A stretch of 64,000 nucleotides of DNA from Dichetophora obliterata. Its lineage: Eukaryota; Arthropoda; Insecta; Diptera; Sciomyzidae. Shown one piece after another: positions 22,045-33,895 of this stretch. The stretch spans positions 94,371,342 through 94,435,341 of the forward strand of contig OY986436.1 in the NCBI GenBank assembly GCA_963920525.1, written 5' to 3'. The first letter of the stretch is position 1. Each line of letters opens with the position of its first letter. The notes beneath the pieces were generated by a model. That model was given only the letters and a program-made list of their open reading frames with translations. It searched no databases and had not been told where the DNA came from. The translations under genes and the position numbers were made by a program.

Positions 22045-22535
22045 GGCCTGTTCTACACTTGGTCAACGCAATTCCAACGAAACATCAACGCAACAGCGAA
22101 AAAGTTGAAAAGCAATGCAACTATAAACCGAATGCTTTCAGACTTCCTTCAAAAGTCATGCAACACATAATAATTGTAATTAAGTAATAACTCATGCTTT
22201 TCGACTTCTTGAACTAATTTAATATTTAACACTTGCGAATTCATCCTGCAAACTATTCCTTCTTCTTTAAGATTCCATTAATGAAAAAAGGAACTAATTA
22301 ATTAACTTATTCACCTTGATTAATATATAGCGTACTGCACTACAAACAATTCACAAAACAAACAAACTGATGCAACAAGTCGCCGATGATAATTGCGGAA
22401 TGCCACGTTGCGTTGAACAGGTTGAGAACGTGTCGAGAACTTGTTGCGTGCAAGTTGCTTAATCTGAAGGTTCCGGTATAAATACACAGGCTAGCAACTT
22501 GAGTTGGAGTTCATTGACCAAGTGTGGAAAAGGCC
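22045..22535. repeat. PIF/Harbinger-like MITE
   Basis: Ends GGCCTGTTCTACACTTGG and, inverted, GGCCTTTTCCACACTTGG, flanked by TTA on each side (22042-22044, 22536-22538). The trinucleotide TTA duplication and GG-starting TIR fit PIF/Harbinger. It is 491 bp with no transposase. Confidence 0.75.
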
Positions 22536-22538
22536 TTA

Positions 22539-23374
22539 GTTTTAAACAGGGTTGCCTTGATTTGGCTCGATCTCCGCCATATCTAAGTTAAAAATAAAAA
22601 AAAAATCTGTTTTTATATTACAATATATACAGATTAATGTATAAAACTGGCAGATTGCCAAAACAAATTTTTCGATGAAACAAAAAATCTTAAAAATATG
22701 CATAAAAGAGTCATACTGCCCGTTTTTCTAAGCTTATTTACTCTAGGAGGCTTCCCCGATCACAAAATACAAAGCGCTTTTTAGACTTCACTTTATGGTC
22801 TGCCAGAGATGAATTTCATTTTTCTTTATATCGATAGAGATAGGTATTTAAAGTAAGTGGTTAAGTTAAGTTGGCGATCGCAGCGCCTTGTACACTCCGG
22901 CGTCGCGGGTGGTCGCCCCCTTCCTCCCTAAAGCAGCTTCTGATTTCAGTCTTCCTTTATGAAATAAATACAAGTCTTACAATATAAAGACAGTTAATAG
23001 ATATTCTTTTAGAGTTTAAATCTAAAAAGACACTTCCGTTTTTCTAAATTATAAAAGAATAAACTAAATGATAACGCTTGTTTCGTGCGAAACTGTCGCA
23101 ACTCAAATTTTATAATAAAAGAGTTGAACGTAGAGAAATGTGGTTTCGAAGATATTCGAGATATGAATTTAATAAAACTGTACTTTTCCATAATTTTAAA
23201 ATAAAATTAGATATTGTGTGGCTTATTATTCATTAAAAATAATTTTTTTCAAACGGACTGGTGTAGCTTATATATATTAAATCTTAACTTAAAAAAATGT
23301 AAGCAAATGACATTCTCGCGTAGATCTGCTAATAACATAAAAATACACTATAAATAACACTAACTTAGAAATAG
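22539..23374. other. No gene seen; small GC-rich patch
   Basis: AT-rich except for about 22870-22930 (GGCGTCGCGGGTGGTCGCCC), a composition outlier I cannot assign. It could be the eroded end of an element. Confidence 0.35.
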
Positions 23375-23960
23375 TTTCCAGTTTTCTCGATCTTGGTGTT
23401 ATTATGGATTCAAAACTTCGCTTCAATCTCCACGTTAATATGGTGATAAATAAGGCAAGAGGAGTCCTTGGTTTCATTAAAAGATTGGCTCGTAAGGCCA
23501 ATTCTTGAATATGCATCAGTTATATGGAACCCACAATATAATGTCTACATCGACGCCATAGAAACCGTTCAAAAACAGTTTTTACTTTGTGCTTTACGTC
23601 ATAGTCGCTGGAACCCCAATATTATTCTTCCATCGTATGAAATACGCCTTAAGATTATTTTACTACCTTCCCTAAGAAGCAGAAGAATGATGCTTAATGT
23701 CATGTTTCTGTATAAATTACTTCGTGGCGAGATTAATTCGGAATATCTCATCTCAGCTCTAAATTTTAACATCCCAAGGATAGGAACTAGACATTTTCAG
23801 TTTTTCAAGTTGAGTCAGTGCAATTCTAATTACGCTCTTCATGAACCTTTACGATTTATGTGCAGTGATTTCATGTGCAGTGATAACTTCAACATGATTA
23901 ATTTTTCTAATTCGGTAGACGTCTTAAAACGGAAAATTATATTTCATTTAAATAATTAAA
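23375..23960 (+). pseudogene. LINE K fragment (RT thumb and C-terminus)
   Basis: The first part (about 23375-23490) reads LDLGVIMDSKLRFNLHV and LGFIKRLA. After a deletion of some 20 codons that shifts the frame, 23497-23959 continues VRPILEYASVIWNPQYN to the natural C-terminus LKRKIIFHLNN and a stop. It aligns with residues from about 295 onward of the longer LINE K copy at 36172-37640, which shows the full motif order. The catalytic RT core is absent, so this is a 5'-truncated, dead copy with its own 3' UTR downstream. Confidence 0.75.
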
Positions 23961-24830
23961 TCAATTTAACTTCATCCTATTATACCTTACGCAGTTTTAT
24001 AACTATGTAATAACGGTAATTGAGATTGTTCTGTTTCTCCTTTTTGTCTCGATATTATGTTTTATAAAGTAAGCACCATCAAATATGAATCGTTTTTAAA
24101 ACTTACTTTTTAATTATTCATTATTTTAATTTTAAATCGAATTGTGATTTACGTGCTCACGTGGTTTCCTGATTTGAAATTAGACTGAACTCACACTATC
24201 ACCTGGATTGGTGTGCCAGATTATATCTCTTTTCCACACAAGTTTATGCATATCCATTGGGATTTTGATTTGGCGGATATGAGATTTATCTCATTTCCAC
24301 GTAGGTCCTTGGGTTGGACAATGGCCGCAAACCAGTTAAAATGTGTAGTGTTTTGGATTGTTTTTGAAATCAGGATTGTTTTTCGAGTACCTTAAATTGA
24401 TAATCACTATAATTTAATTCGATGTTGCTTATTTATATAGAATTAAATATACTTAAATACGCGTTTGTTATATCTGTGGTCACAAGGAATAATGACTAAA
24501 CTAAAAATATCGTAAAAAACCGATATGGAATTAACTTTATTGCTTTCAACTTTATGTATGCATGTATTTTAATTGTAACGGTTCATATATTTCAAAAAAA
24601 TGGTTCGTAGTTCGTGCAATTAAAATATCGTTTTTTACGATACTTTGAGTTTAGTATACACAGATAGATACACAGATATATTAAATTTTTAAATTCCGCT
24701 AAAAAGCCAATTAATGTGCTTAGTGGAAAATCCTAATTGCCAATAGGGGGTATGTTTAGTACGTAGGTGCATTCTGTCTGTCCCGGCTGATCCGGGCAGG
24801 ATCTAGAGTGTAAATCGTGCAAGCGTATAG
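23961..24830. other. LINE K 3' UTR then unassigned sequence
   Basis: The first 100-200 bases probably belong to the LINE K 3' UTR. Beyond that I see no frame or repeat I can support. Confidence 0.35.
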
Positions 24831-24892
24831 GTCGGGTATACGTATCTTTGGAAGATTCATACCTCCGGGCGAATCCAAAAAAAAAAAAAGGT
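24831..24892 (+). repeat. Poly(A)-ended retroposon 3' terminus, copy 1
   Basis: GGTCGGGTATACGTATCTTT...GGGCGAATCC followed by 13 A. The same terminus with an A/T run occurs inverted at 29951-30020. Two copies ending in the same poly(A) indicate an unidentified retroposon. Confidence 0.5.
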
Positions 24893-24920
24893 AATAAGCA
24901 GAGAACACGTACTGCGTAAC

Positions 24921-25640
24921 CAGAGCTGTGTCGAAAAGTACTCATTACAATTCAATTCTAATTCCTTGGAATTAGGAATTGGTAATTTGTCTTCTCAATT
25001 CCTCAGGAATATAATTGGAAGAAATCGTCAATTTCATTACTGGAATTGTAATTGGTAATTGAACACCTCAATTCCATAAAATGGAGTTGGAAAAAAATTG
25101 TCAATTCTATTACAGGAATTGTACTTGGTTATTGAACACTTCAATTCCTCAGAAATGGATTTGGGGAAAATTGGCAATTCCATTACAGGAATTGTAGCTG
25201 AAAGTTAAAACTCCTAGTTATTATTTTTTCATTGATTTAAAACTACATCATCTCGCCCACTTTTAGCAAGAGGCTTCTTACAAATCTCCGCACCACAGTA
25301 CAAAATTTCATTAATCTACTAAAAACGCAATTTTTTCCAATTTTATTCCTGAGGAATTGAGGCGTTGAATTACCAATCGACCGTAATGGAATTTATAATT
25401 TTTTCTATTCCATCCCTTAGGAATGGAAGTGTTTAATTACTAATTACAATTCCAGTAATGGAATTGACGATTTTTTTCTAGTTCCATTCCTGAGGAATTG
25501 AGATGTCCAATTACCAATTAGAACTCCTGTTATGTAATTGAGAAGTTTTTCAATTACATTCCTAAGAAATTGAGATGTCCAAGAATCAATTCCTAGTTCC
25601 AAGGATTAATTTCAAAAGGAATCATTACAACCAAGCTCTG
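24921..25640. mobile_element. hAT-like non-autonomous element with subterminal arrays
   Basis: Ends CAGAGCTGTG and, inverted, CAGAGCTTGG, flanked by 8-bp duplications TGCGTAAC (24913-24920) and TGCGTAAG (25641-25648) with one mismatch. Both arms are arrays of GGAATTG/AATTGG units mirrored about the centre (left arm to about 25200, right arm from about 25330). The 8-bp duplication and CAGAG-type end place it with hAT elements. No transposase is present. Confidence 0.8.
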
Positions 25641-25689
25641 TGCGTAAGGTGTATAATAACTTTGTCGTCCTGTAACGCCCAGAAGGAGG

Positions 25690-26030
25690 CGTGGCTTGTA
25701 TAAAAAATCATATATATTCTTGATCGGCATTACCTCCTGAGTCGATTTAGTCATGTTCATCTGTTCGTTTGTCCGTCTGTGATCACGATAATAGTCGTAA
25801 TTTTATAGCTATCGTAACAAAATTCAATATACAAGCTTTTTATTCAAAAATAGAGATCAAGTTCGAAAATGAGCATAATCGGATATACGATTATGAAATT
25901 TGTAAAATCTAATGAAAACCACGCCTACCTCTCATACAAAGTGACTTTATGAAAACTGTAAAATCTCTTTAAATTCCAGAAAAAGTAAATCTAATGACTC
26001 AAATTTTGCACATAAGCTTTAACCGCACTC
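25690..26030. repeat. Dispersed repeat module A region, inverted copy
   Basis: The minus strand of 25890-25980 matches 6440-6541 (GAGATTTTACAGTTT, GTGGTTTTCATT.GATTTTAC). Just upstream, CCCAGAAGGAGGCGTGGC and TCTTGATCGGCATTAC resemble sequences recurring in many fly transposon flanks. Confidence 0.4.
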
Positions 26031-26034
26031 TACA

Positions 26035-26525
26035 CTGGTTACATATAACGAAAAGTTGTTAGTACAATGAATGCCACTATCCATTTCTAATGTAAAATAG
26101 ATCAGTGATTCCAAAAATTAATTTTTTTCGCTCCGTTTTCGGACAGTACACAGTATTTTTTACATAAAAAAAGAGTTGGTTCCACTGAATATATCAAAAC
26201 ATTTTAAAGCTTTTAAAATTCCCTACAAACAAGACCTACATCATTTTTTAATTCAACTGTTAGTTTCGAAGTAATAAATTAAATTTTTGAAGAAAATTTT
26301 TCAGAAAAATTTACAAAAAAAAACAAAACTAATGTAAAATTTTGTTAAGAAATTAAAATGTTTTGTTAGTTTTGGTTTTTTTTGCTTAAAGTCTTTTCCG
26401 GAAAAATATATTGTTAAAGAAAATCTATTAAGAAAAGGAAAAGTTATGTTGAATTGAACGAAAGCATCTAAAATCAGTGATTATCTGTTTATGCATTTCG
26501 TATTATTTATTATAAATGAAGGTTC
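26035..26525 (+). repeat. Dispersed repeat module B, copy 2
   Basis: Collinear with 6546-7105. Here module A lies in opposite orientation to module B, whereas at 6.3-7.1 kb both are in the same orientation, so A and B move independently or one was inverted. Confidence 0.6.
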
Positions 26526-26569
26526 ATAAGCAAGTAAAGGTTTTCGTAATACGCTTTTTATTTAAACTT

Positions 26570-26710
26570 TTTTTTTTAATCATTTTCATTTTTTTTACAT
26601 TGTTTACATTGTATATATATTTTTTATGGTTATAGTTCTTTAGTTCTATAGGATCTTCGACTGTAGTCGAATGGCCTGATCGAACGAATTTGCATTTGGT
26701 ATCACAACGT
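26570..26710 (+). repeat. LINE A 5'-side fragment
   Basis: Matches the minus strand of about 16500-16640: ACATTGTTTACATTGTATAT, then GATCTTCGACTGTAGTCGAA and GCCTGATCGAACGAATTTGC. It is a truncated piece of the LINE A family. Confidence 0.6.
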
Positions 26711-26949
26711 GCTTTCGACAAAGAGTATTGTATTGAGTGATTTTCGTTAATTTGCTTTGTACTCGCGACTAATCACGGTAGTATATTTTAATCAGCTGAT
26801 CATAATTTTATTTCAACACGATTTGTTTGAAAGTTGATTGCAAAAAATAAGGGGAAAAACTTGACGGAATTATGGTTTGACGATTCGTAAGAGCATGAAA
26901 GCTTCACGGAACTTGCTTAAAGTAGAAAAAGGTTGAGGGACGCTTTCTT

Positions 26950-27110
26950 TAGCTAACCTTAAGCCACTTTGCTGTTGAACTAACTGGTGGTCCTAAAAAA
27001 TTTAATTCTTGAGTGAATACTTCCCATATCTTTCTCACCTGAACTTTGGAACAAATACCCTTTGCAGTTAAAGCTTACCTCTATCAATGAGACCAGGTTT
27101 TCTAACTGCG
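26950..27110 (-). pseudogene. Possible relic of a Myb/SANT-like (zeste-type) domain gene
   Basis: The minus-strand translation contains KIWEVFTQELNFLGPPVSST followed by AKWLKV. This resembles the W...LN.LGPP.S...WKKV core of zeste-type Myb/SANT domains, which occur in host regulators and in Harbinger-associated proteins. An upstream segment VLGGKQQIAVRKPGLIDRG ends at a GTAAGC-like donor. Stops follow shortly. It is weak, short and possibly coincidental. Confidence 0.3.
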
Positions 27111-27282
27111 ATTTGTTGCTTACCACCTAAGACCTGTATAAAGTTTACAAAAACAGTTCCAAAATTAGTTTCTAGTCTTTAAAAAGCAAAACACAATCGC
27201 AAAATACTTATATTTTTAACAATATTGCTCAGCTTGAACCGCATCGAAAGCAAAGTTTTATTCGACTGAAAATTCGATGGAC

Positions 27283-27789
27283 CAGTGCTACCAACTCCCA
27301 AAAATATTTATTCCTAAGCTCTAGTCAAAAACCCCTAAAATAGCTCCAACTACTTAGAAATTCCCCCAAAGCAAAAAAAGAAAATGGACATTTTGTTATA
27401 ATCTTTAGTTATATATGATTCAATATTTGCGAAAATTTGGTTTCTTCGTTTTTTATTTAAAACAACGTGAACGCGATTTTAAATTTTTGTTGCAACACTT
27501 GACTTTTCAAATCATATAAAATCACATTTTCTGTCTCTTATACTCAAGTTTTACCTTGTTTTCTTACACCATGGTAACGAGCAGGGAATGAAAAAGGAAA
27601 GAAATTTAGGAGTAAATGCATAGTAAAATCGGAATAAATTAAAAAACTTCGTAGTTAATTGAATTATCCAATGCTTAAGAATATCAAAAAGTTCCTTAAA
27701 AACCTCTAAAAATATAAAACCCCTTAAAATCCCATTCCACTTTTTTCCACCTTAAAATTAGGGGAAAAACCTCTAAGTTGGGAACACTG
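27283..27789. mobile_element. hAT-like non-autonomous element, perfect 8-bp duplication
   Basis: Ends CAGTGCTACCAACTC and, inverted, CAGTGTTCCCAACTT. It is flanked by identical 8-bp repeats CGATGGAC (27275-27282 and 27790-27797). The CAGTG start and 8-bp duplication fit hAT. The interior contains the 3' UTR of LINE A (27416-27545), either captured or inserted. Confidence 0.85.
27416..27545 (+). repeat. LINE A 3' UTR fragment inside a hAT-like element
   Basis: Matches the minus strand of 15760-15870: AACAACGTGAACGCG, TTTAAATTTTTGTTG and ATTTTCTGT in order. No coding part accompanies it. Confidence 0.7.
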
Positions 27790-29076
27790 CGATGGACAAT
27801 GAACATTTCGGCGGGGTTGCACTCACGGTTGCCACTTGTTTATTTTTTTGTGTATCAAATTCTCTGAAAAAATGTACCAAATAGGAAAAAATGTACCAAT
27901 TCTTTTTTTTTAATATAACAGTTATTACAACAATTCACTAGTGTCTATTTGTGTACAAACGAAACATAACAAAAATATTATTAAGTTATGCTATACGCTA
28001 TTAACAAAAAAAGAAATACATTAAAATTGTTATTTCGCAGACCAAATATAATGAGATTCATTGCGTTCGAAGCACAACTCTTTAGAGAGCGTAATGGTGT
28101 TTAGTGTTTTATACGAGTATATATCTATAAGAGTTTTCACTCGTCGCTCGTTAGTTTTTGCTCGCTAATATTAGCCAACGAGTATATATCTATAAGAGAT
28201 TTCACTTGTCGCTTGCTATTTTTTACTCGCCGATATTAGCCATCCATCGACAGGATAGGGTATTTTGATGGGACATTTATTTTATACCCCTTCAAAAGTG
28301 CGAGTTTGTTTACATTTTGTATTCTATATTTTGATCATTTTGGCTGCATGCACAAGGGAGCAAAAAGATCGGTATTTTTTAATGTGCTTGCCTGTTTCTT
28401 CCTATTTGAATATCTGAAGAAATATTGCAAATTTTATGAATGAAAATAAAATTTTACAGCTTCTTATTTGCATGTGCATGGTTGCCGAGTTTATTTTGTT
28501 TCCAGCTGGACATTTTTGTTGTGATTTTGTTGTAGCTATATTTTGGTTGCTGCTGCAGACAAGGATTTTTAGATATTTCATTTGCTGAATAGAAAGACAG
28601 AATTCTGATTCGGCTAATGTAATAATTATTGGATAATAAAAAAATGTAGCAATAAATAGAATTGCTCTAGTAGTATTTAATAAATTTAAAATAAAACAAA
28701 GAAATGTTGTAGATTTAATTAATGAGAATAAAAATTATATTTGATACAAATTTTACAGGTTATTATATATATGTATGTGTGTTTTTTTCTTTCATCTTCT
28801 TTAGTTTGTTTCTAGCTGGACATTTTCCTTGTAGCAATATTTTGCTTGCTACTTTGGATACTCAACCATAATTTTTAGATACTTCATTAGATCAATAAAA
28901 AGATGAAATTTTGATGATTCGGCTAATGAAATAATTATTAGTCAGGACTTGAAAAACATTTTTTTAACAAAAATGCTTTTAATAAATAAAATTAACTTGA
29001 ATTAACAAAATACAAACACCAAATTTCTTCAAAATCAAAGAAAACTTTATTTATATAAACATATCTATATAAACAT

Positions 29077-29486
29077 TAGGGCGGAGTAGGGATGTCAACC
29101 TTTTTTAGTTTTGTCGATCCCGGGATTTTCGAGATCTGCAACTACAATCGAGGGATTGTATATACTATAATAAATTCAATATACGTATGTTCTGTTGTTT
29201 GTGTAAATGTACATTAATGTGGCCCTTATTCATAAAAGTTTTTTTACGTCATAGGCTAAAACTATTTGATTTGATATAAAATCAAAATCTATGCAGTTTT
29301 TTCGAAAAATACCCCAAAATCAAAAAATGCAAAATTTAAAATACCGACTTTATGGATAGCTTTTTTCATAATCTTAAGCTATTTCGTACAAAACACAACA
29401 AAAGCCAAAATTCGAATAATTTCAGATCTCGAAAATCCCGGGATCGACAAAACTAAAAAAGTTGAACATCCCTACTCCGCCCTAAT
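29077..29486. repeat. MITE with GGGCGGAGTAGGGATG ends, copy 1
   Basis: TIRs of about 65 bp (GGGCGGAGTAGGGATGTCAA and its inverse), flanked by TA on each side and then by palindromic AAACAT/ATGTTT. A truncated second copy is at 48640-48930 at the same relative place in X2. It was therefore in family X before the two elements separated. Confidence 0.8.
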
Positions 29487-29950
29487 GTTTATCCAAAAAA
29501 ATAGCCTAGTTTCAATATATACTTTTATACAATTATATAAATTATATTTTTAGAAAATTGTTTTCAAAAGTAATATTTTACCAAATATTTAAAATCGTTG
29601 TCTATAGAAAAGTGATTTTCTCGAAACAAAGTTTTTTTACTTTTTCGACCAGGGTGTTTAAAAAATCTATTAAGCTGATTGGGCTGAATTTCAATTCATA
29701 ATTCTACAGACAATGGCTCTAGCAGATAGTAGAATTGTTAATTTTTAATCTTTTTTCGTGTTTTTTACCCCGATGAAAAAAACCTGATATTTGTAAATGT
29801 CTGCTTCGAAGTTCACCATTTTTTCATTTTTTAAAAATAATATGAATGACAACTTGCAGAACAATAATATATTTAAATTTTGTTTTCTTCAAATGACTTC
29901 TAGTGTCGTAATCACCCGTGCCAGCAATACAACATTCTTTTAGGTGTCTA

Positions 29951-30020
29951 CTTTTTTTTTTTTTTGATTCGCCCTTAGGTATGAATCTTCCAAAGATACG
30001 TATACCCGACCTATACTATT
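29951..30020 (-). repeat. Poly(A)-ended retroposon 3' terminus, copy 2
   Basis: Inverse of 24831-24892: a T run, then GATTCGCCC, GGTATGAATCTTCCAAAGAT and ATACCCGACC. It interrupts X1 where X2 (after 49700) has no such sequence. Confidence 0.5.
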
Positions 30021-32214
30021 AGTCTATCTATACGGCTAATGAAGTATCCAAAAATTATGCTTGTGTATCCAAAATACACCCAAAATAATCCTGCAGTAAA
30101 AATAAATAAATATGTATTTAAAACAAATGTAAATTAGTAACTCACCGTCCAAATAAAAATGTAATTATTTTTACTATTTTCAATTATTTACTTTTACTAC
30201 ATATTTTTTAAATACAGAAATTAAATACATCTACATTAAAATTAAATGTTTTTTCATTTATTAATTAAAAAAACTGCAAAACGTTTTCTGCCAAAGTAAA
30301 AAGATGGCTTTTATTATAAGAAAATAAAAGAATTTTGTATTAAAAAAAAATACATTTTAAGAAGTATACTTACCACAGTTCTTCATCACGAACCTTTTAT
30401 AATTATTTAAGTTGAAATACAATTGCCATCAAAGACATATTATGCAATTTATTTTAATGTAGATATTCTTTATTTAAATAAATGTATGTAAACAACTACT
30501 ACTTACTACTTACTTTACCGAAATTTAGTAAGTTTTTATTTCGGCATTCCAAAATCAGAGTAGTCGCCGCCTTAATATAATTCAAAGTAGTTTTAAGCCA
30601 CTTGTTTTGAAGTAGTTTTTCAATTACTTCATATATAATGCAATAAAAACTATTCAAAATTGAAGTGGATGCCGCCTTAATATAATTCAAAGTAGTTCAT
30701 AAACTACATTATTTTAAATAAGTTTTTTAATTAGTTGTTTTTAAAAACAAGGTAGTTTGTTTCTAGTTTTTCAAAAATAAAAATAAAAATAAAAAATATA
30801 TCAAAAATATAAAAGGGATAGTTTTTCAAAAATACATGTACAAATACACATATTTAGTTTACCAGTAACTGCCTACATAAAATTATTTTAAATCACTATT
30901 TAAACACCAATTTTTTTGAAAATGTACTTTTTTCAGATTGATTATCCTTCAACTACAACTACAAACTACAAAAGCCAAAATTCGAATAAAAAAATTATTG
31001 AGTGTAGAGTAAATACATATTTTACCATTTTGCAAATGATATGGTGCAAGACCATTTGCACTGGATTGTGAATAGCCCTAGTATGTTCTCAGTATTACGA
31101 TGCACTGTATTGCATTCTAATGTTATTTTTTTGTTGTTATGCAGCTTTTCTGCTATGAGTTGGCCTTTGACACCTTCGCTGGCTTAACTATAATATACAG
31201 TTTTTCAATATTTTTTCTTGTAAGGAACTTATTAAGATGCATCCTTCCTTGTGGAGTACGAATAAAAATTTTTTGGAAATAAAATAATTTTTAAAAATGT
31301 AACAATTTTAAATGATCCAGCAGAAAGAATGATATGACGTCTTAATATGGTAAATAATACGTGGACAATGGATCCAGGACAGCAAAATTGTGTAATCCAA
31401 ATAATTGAACATTACAATAAAAATCATCCTGACAGCAGAAATCGTACAATACTTCGCAACTTAAACTAATGTCGTATAATTTTGTTTCTTATGGTTATTT
31501 ACATAAATACTTATGTAGCTACGTTTAATAAAAATAAAATTGAATTTTTTTCGAAAAAACTCACTGTACAGTTGTGTTTTTTTTTTAATAAAAATACCAT
31601 ATTATATATCTTCAAATTATACATCAAAATTTTTGCTGTAAAATTCTTCAAAATACGAAATTTACATAATTAAAAACTTCTTCCTTATGCTCTTGTAAAG
31701 CGGGGTAATGTGAGTTGAAGTTATCAAATTTCGAAAAAAATTTAATCAAAATCACATTGCAATGTTTTTTAAAAAAATGTACAGAACAAATTGCAATGTT
31801 TCTTAAAGCATAAGATGGAAAATTTTATTAGCTTTTAAATAAGTGTAAATTGATAAAAATTGTTAAATTAGTTTCATAGTGATATGAAAAATACTGAAGA
31901 AAAAATTTCTTGTTTTTTCGAAAATATAATTTTTTTTGCCAAAAAGCCTTTGCGCGACTATTTAGGGGACTTTTCGAAAAACGTTGAAAAAGTGGGACAG
32001 TCTAATATACATATATTCTATTTATTTTTATTTTTCTTAATTTTTTAAAATAATACACTACCTTCATGGTTAGAAATCTTGGAATAAATTTTAATACAAG
32101 CATTAAAAAGTATTAAATTTTGTAAAATTTGTAAAAAGTGTTAGTAAAAATTGATTACGAAATTCGTAATTTTTGTTATTAAAATTAGTTCTACATTTTA
32201 ATACAGTTAAAATA
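30021..32214. other. X1 interior, unassigned
   Basis: AT-rich. A short direct repeat GCCGCCTTAATATAATTCAA occurs at about 30567 and 30671. Around 31370-31470 a short frame reads MDPGQQNCVIQIIEHYNKNH with no recognised domain. No transposase was found. Confidence 0.35.
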
Positions 32215-32535
32215 TTAAAACGATAGGTATAAAGTAAATTAAGCTCAAATTTTGGCACTCGATTTGTTTTGAGTTCTAGATGATTTAAGGGAAAAATATT
32301 TTACCACACCCTCTTTTACCTCCTACAAATCAACAAAAATGTCATATTTTGGACGGTTTTGGTTGTATTAGACTAAAATTTTGTAATATAGCTTATATAG
32401 ATACGTTCGGCAACTATACTGAAAATGGTGAAAACAAAATGTTTTTTTTCCGATTAGCATGAAAATTCATTTATGGCAGCAAGGCGGTGGCAGGACAACG
32501 TCTGTCGGAGAATATCTTTATACAATAAATTCTTC
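32215..32535 (+). mobile_element. Helitron fragment inside X1
   Basis: Follows the interior of Helitron copy 1 (about 1575-1880): AAGCTCAAATTTTGGCA, GGACGGTTTTGGTTGTATTA and GGCAGGACAACGTCTG in order, including the start of the short Helitron frame. It lacks both Helitron termini. Confidence 0.65.
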
Positions 32536-33400
32536 TTTGATTTTGAAGAAATTTGGTTAATTCAAGTATTTTGTTAATTCAAGTTAATTTTATTTATTAA
32601 AAGCATTTTTGTTAAAAAATGTTTTTCAAGTCCTGACTAATAATTATTTCATTAGCCGAATCATCAGAATTTCATCTTTGTATTGATCTAATGAAGTATC
32701 TAAAAATTATGGTTGAGTATCCAAAGTAGCAAGCAAAATATTGCTACAAGGAAAATGTCCAGCTAGAAACAAACTAAATAAGATGAAAGAAAAAACACAC
32801 ATACATATATATAATAACCTGTAAAATTTGTATCAAATATAATTTTTATTCTCATTAATTAAATCTACAATATTTCTTTGTTTTATTTTAAATTTATTAA
32901 ATACTGCTAGAGCAATTCTATTTATTGCTACATTTTTTTATTATCCAATAATTATTACATTAGCCGAATCAGAATTCTGTCTTTCTATTCAGCTAATGAA
33001 ATATCTAAAAATCCTTGTCTGCAGCAGCAACCAAAATATAGCTACAACAAAATCACAACAAAAATGTCCAGCTGGAAACAAAATAAACTCGGCAACCATG
33101 CACATGCAAATAAGAAGCTGTAAAATTTTATTTTCATTCATAAAATTTGCAATATTTCTTCAGATATTCAAATAAGAAGAAACAGGCAAGCACATTAAAA
33201 AATACCGATCTTTTTGCTCCCTTGTGCACGCAGCCAAAATGATCAAAATATAGAAAACAAAATGTAAACAAACTCGCACTTTTGAAGGGGTATAAAATAA
33301 ATGTCCCATCAAAATACCCTATCCTGTAGATGGATGGCTAATATCGGCGAGTAAAAAATAACAAGCGACGAGTGAAATCTCTTATAGATATATACTCGTT

Positions 33401-33895
33401 GTATTAGCCATCCATCGACAGAACAGGCAGGCTATTTTGATGGGACATTTATTTTATACCTCTTCAAAAGTGCAAGTTTGTTTTCTATATTTTGATCATT
33501 TTGGCTGCGTGCACAAGGGAGCAAAAAGATAGGTAGTTTTTAATGTGCTTGCCTGTTTCTTCTTATTTGAATATCTGAAGAAATATTGCAAATTTTATGA
33601 ATGATAATAAAATATTACAGCTTGTTATTTGCATGTGCATGGTTGCCAAATTTATTCTGTTTCTAGCTGGACATTTTCGTTGTGATTTTGTTGTAGCTAT
33701 ATTTTGGTTGCTGCTGCAGAGAAGGGTTTTTAGATATTTCATTAGCTGAATAGAAAGACAGTATTCTGATTCGGCTAATGAAATAATTATTGGATAATAA
33801 AAATATGTAGCAATAAAATAGAATTGGTTTAGAAGTACTTTATAAATTTAAAGTAATATTTTGGTTGCTACTTTGGATACACAAGCATAACACAG
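33401..33895 (+). mobile_element. Family X element 2, left arm (truncated)
   Basis: Starts at TTAGCCATCCATCGACAG directly after the end of X1. It follows the X arm to TTGGTTGCTACTTTGGATAC, where similarity ends. Its best partner is the arm at 49965-50587: both share AACAGGCAGGC and a deletion that joins TTTATAAATTT to AAAGTAATATTTTGG. The two are therefore probably the opposite arms of one element now 17 kb long. Confidence 0.65.

Larger units (their letters stand above)
28113..33400. mobile_element. Family X element 1, long terminal inverted repeats
   Basis: The left arm (28113-29050) and right arm (32540-33400) are inverted copies over roughly 0.9 kb and align closely. Shared landmarks read inward: ACGAGTATATATCTATAAGA, CCATCCATCGACAG, GGGACATTTATTTTATACC, GAGCAAAAAGATCGGT, TTTCTAGCTGGACATTTTC. 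The left arm holds an extra duplicate of about 67 bp at its tip. The arms themselves contain two diverged repeats of about 130 bp (the AATAATTATT...TCCAGCTGG blocks). The interior holds a MITE, a Helitron piece and a poly(A) retroposon end. No transposase was recognised. Confidence 0.75.

Noticed and set aside
26524..26721. Minus-strand Lys-rich frame
   Set aside because: Spans the junction of module B and a LINE A fragment; compositional artefact.
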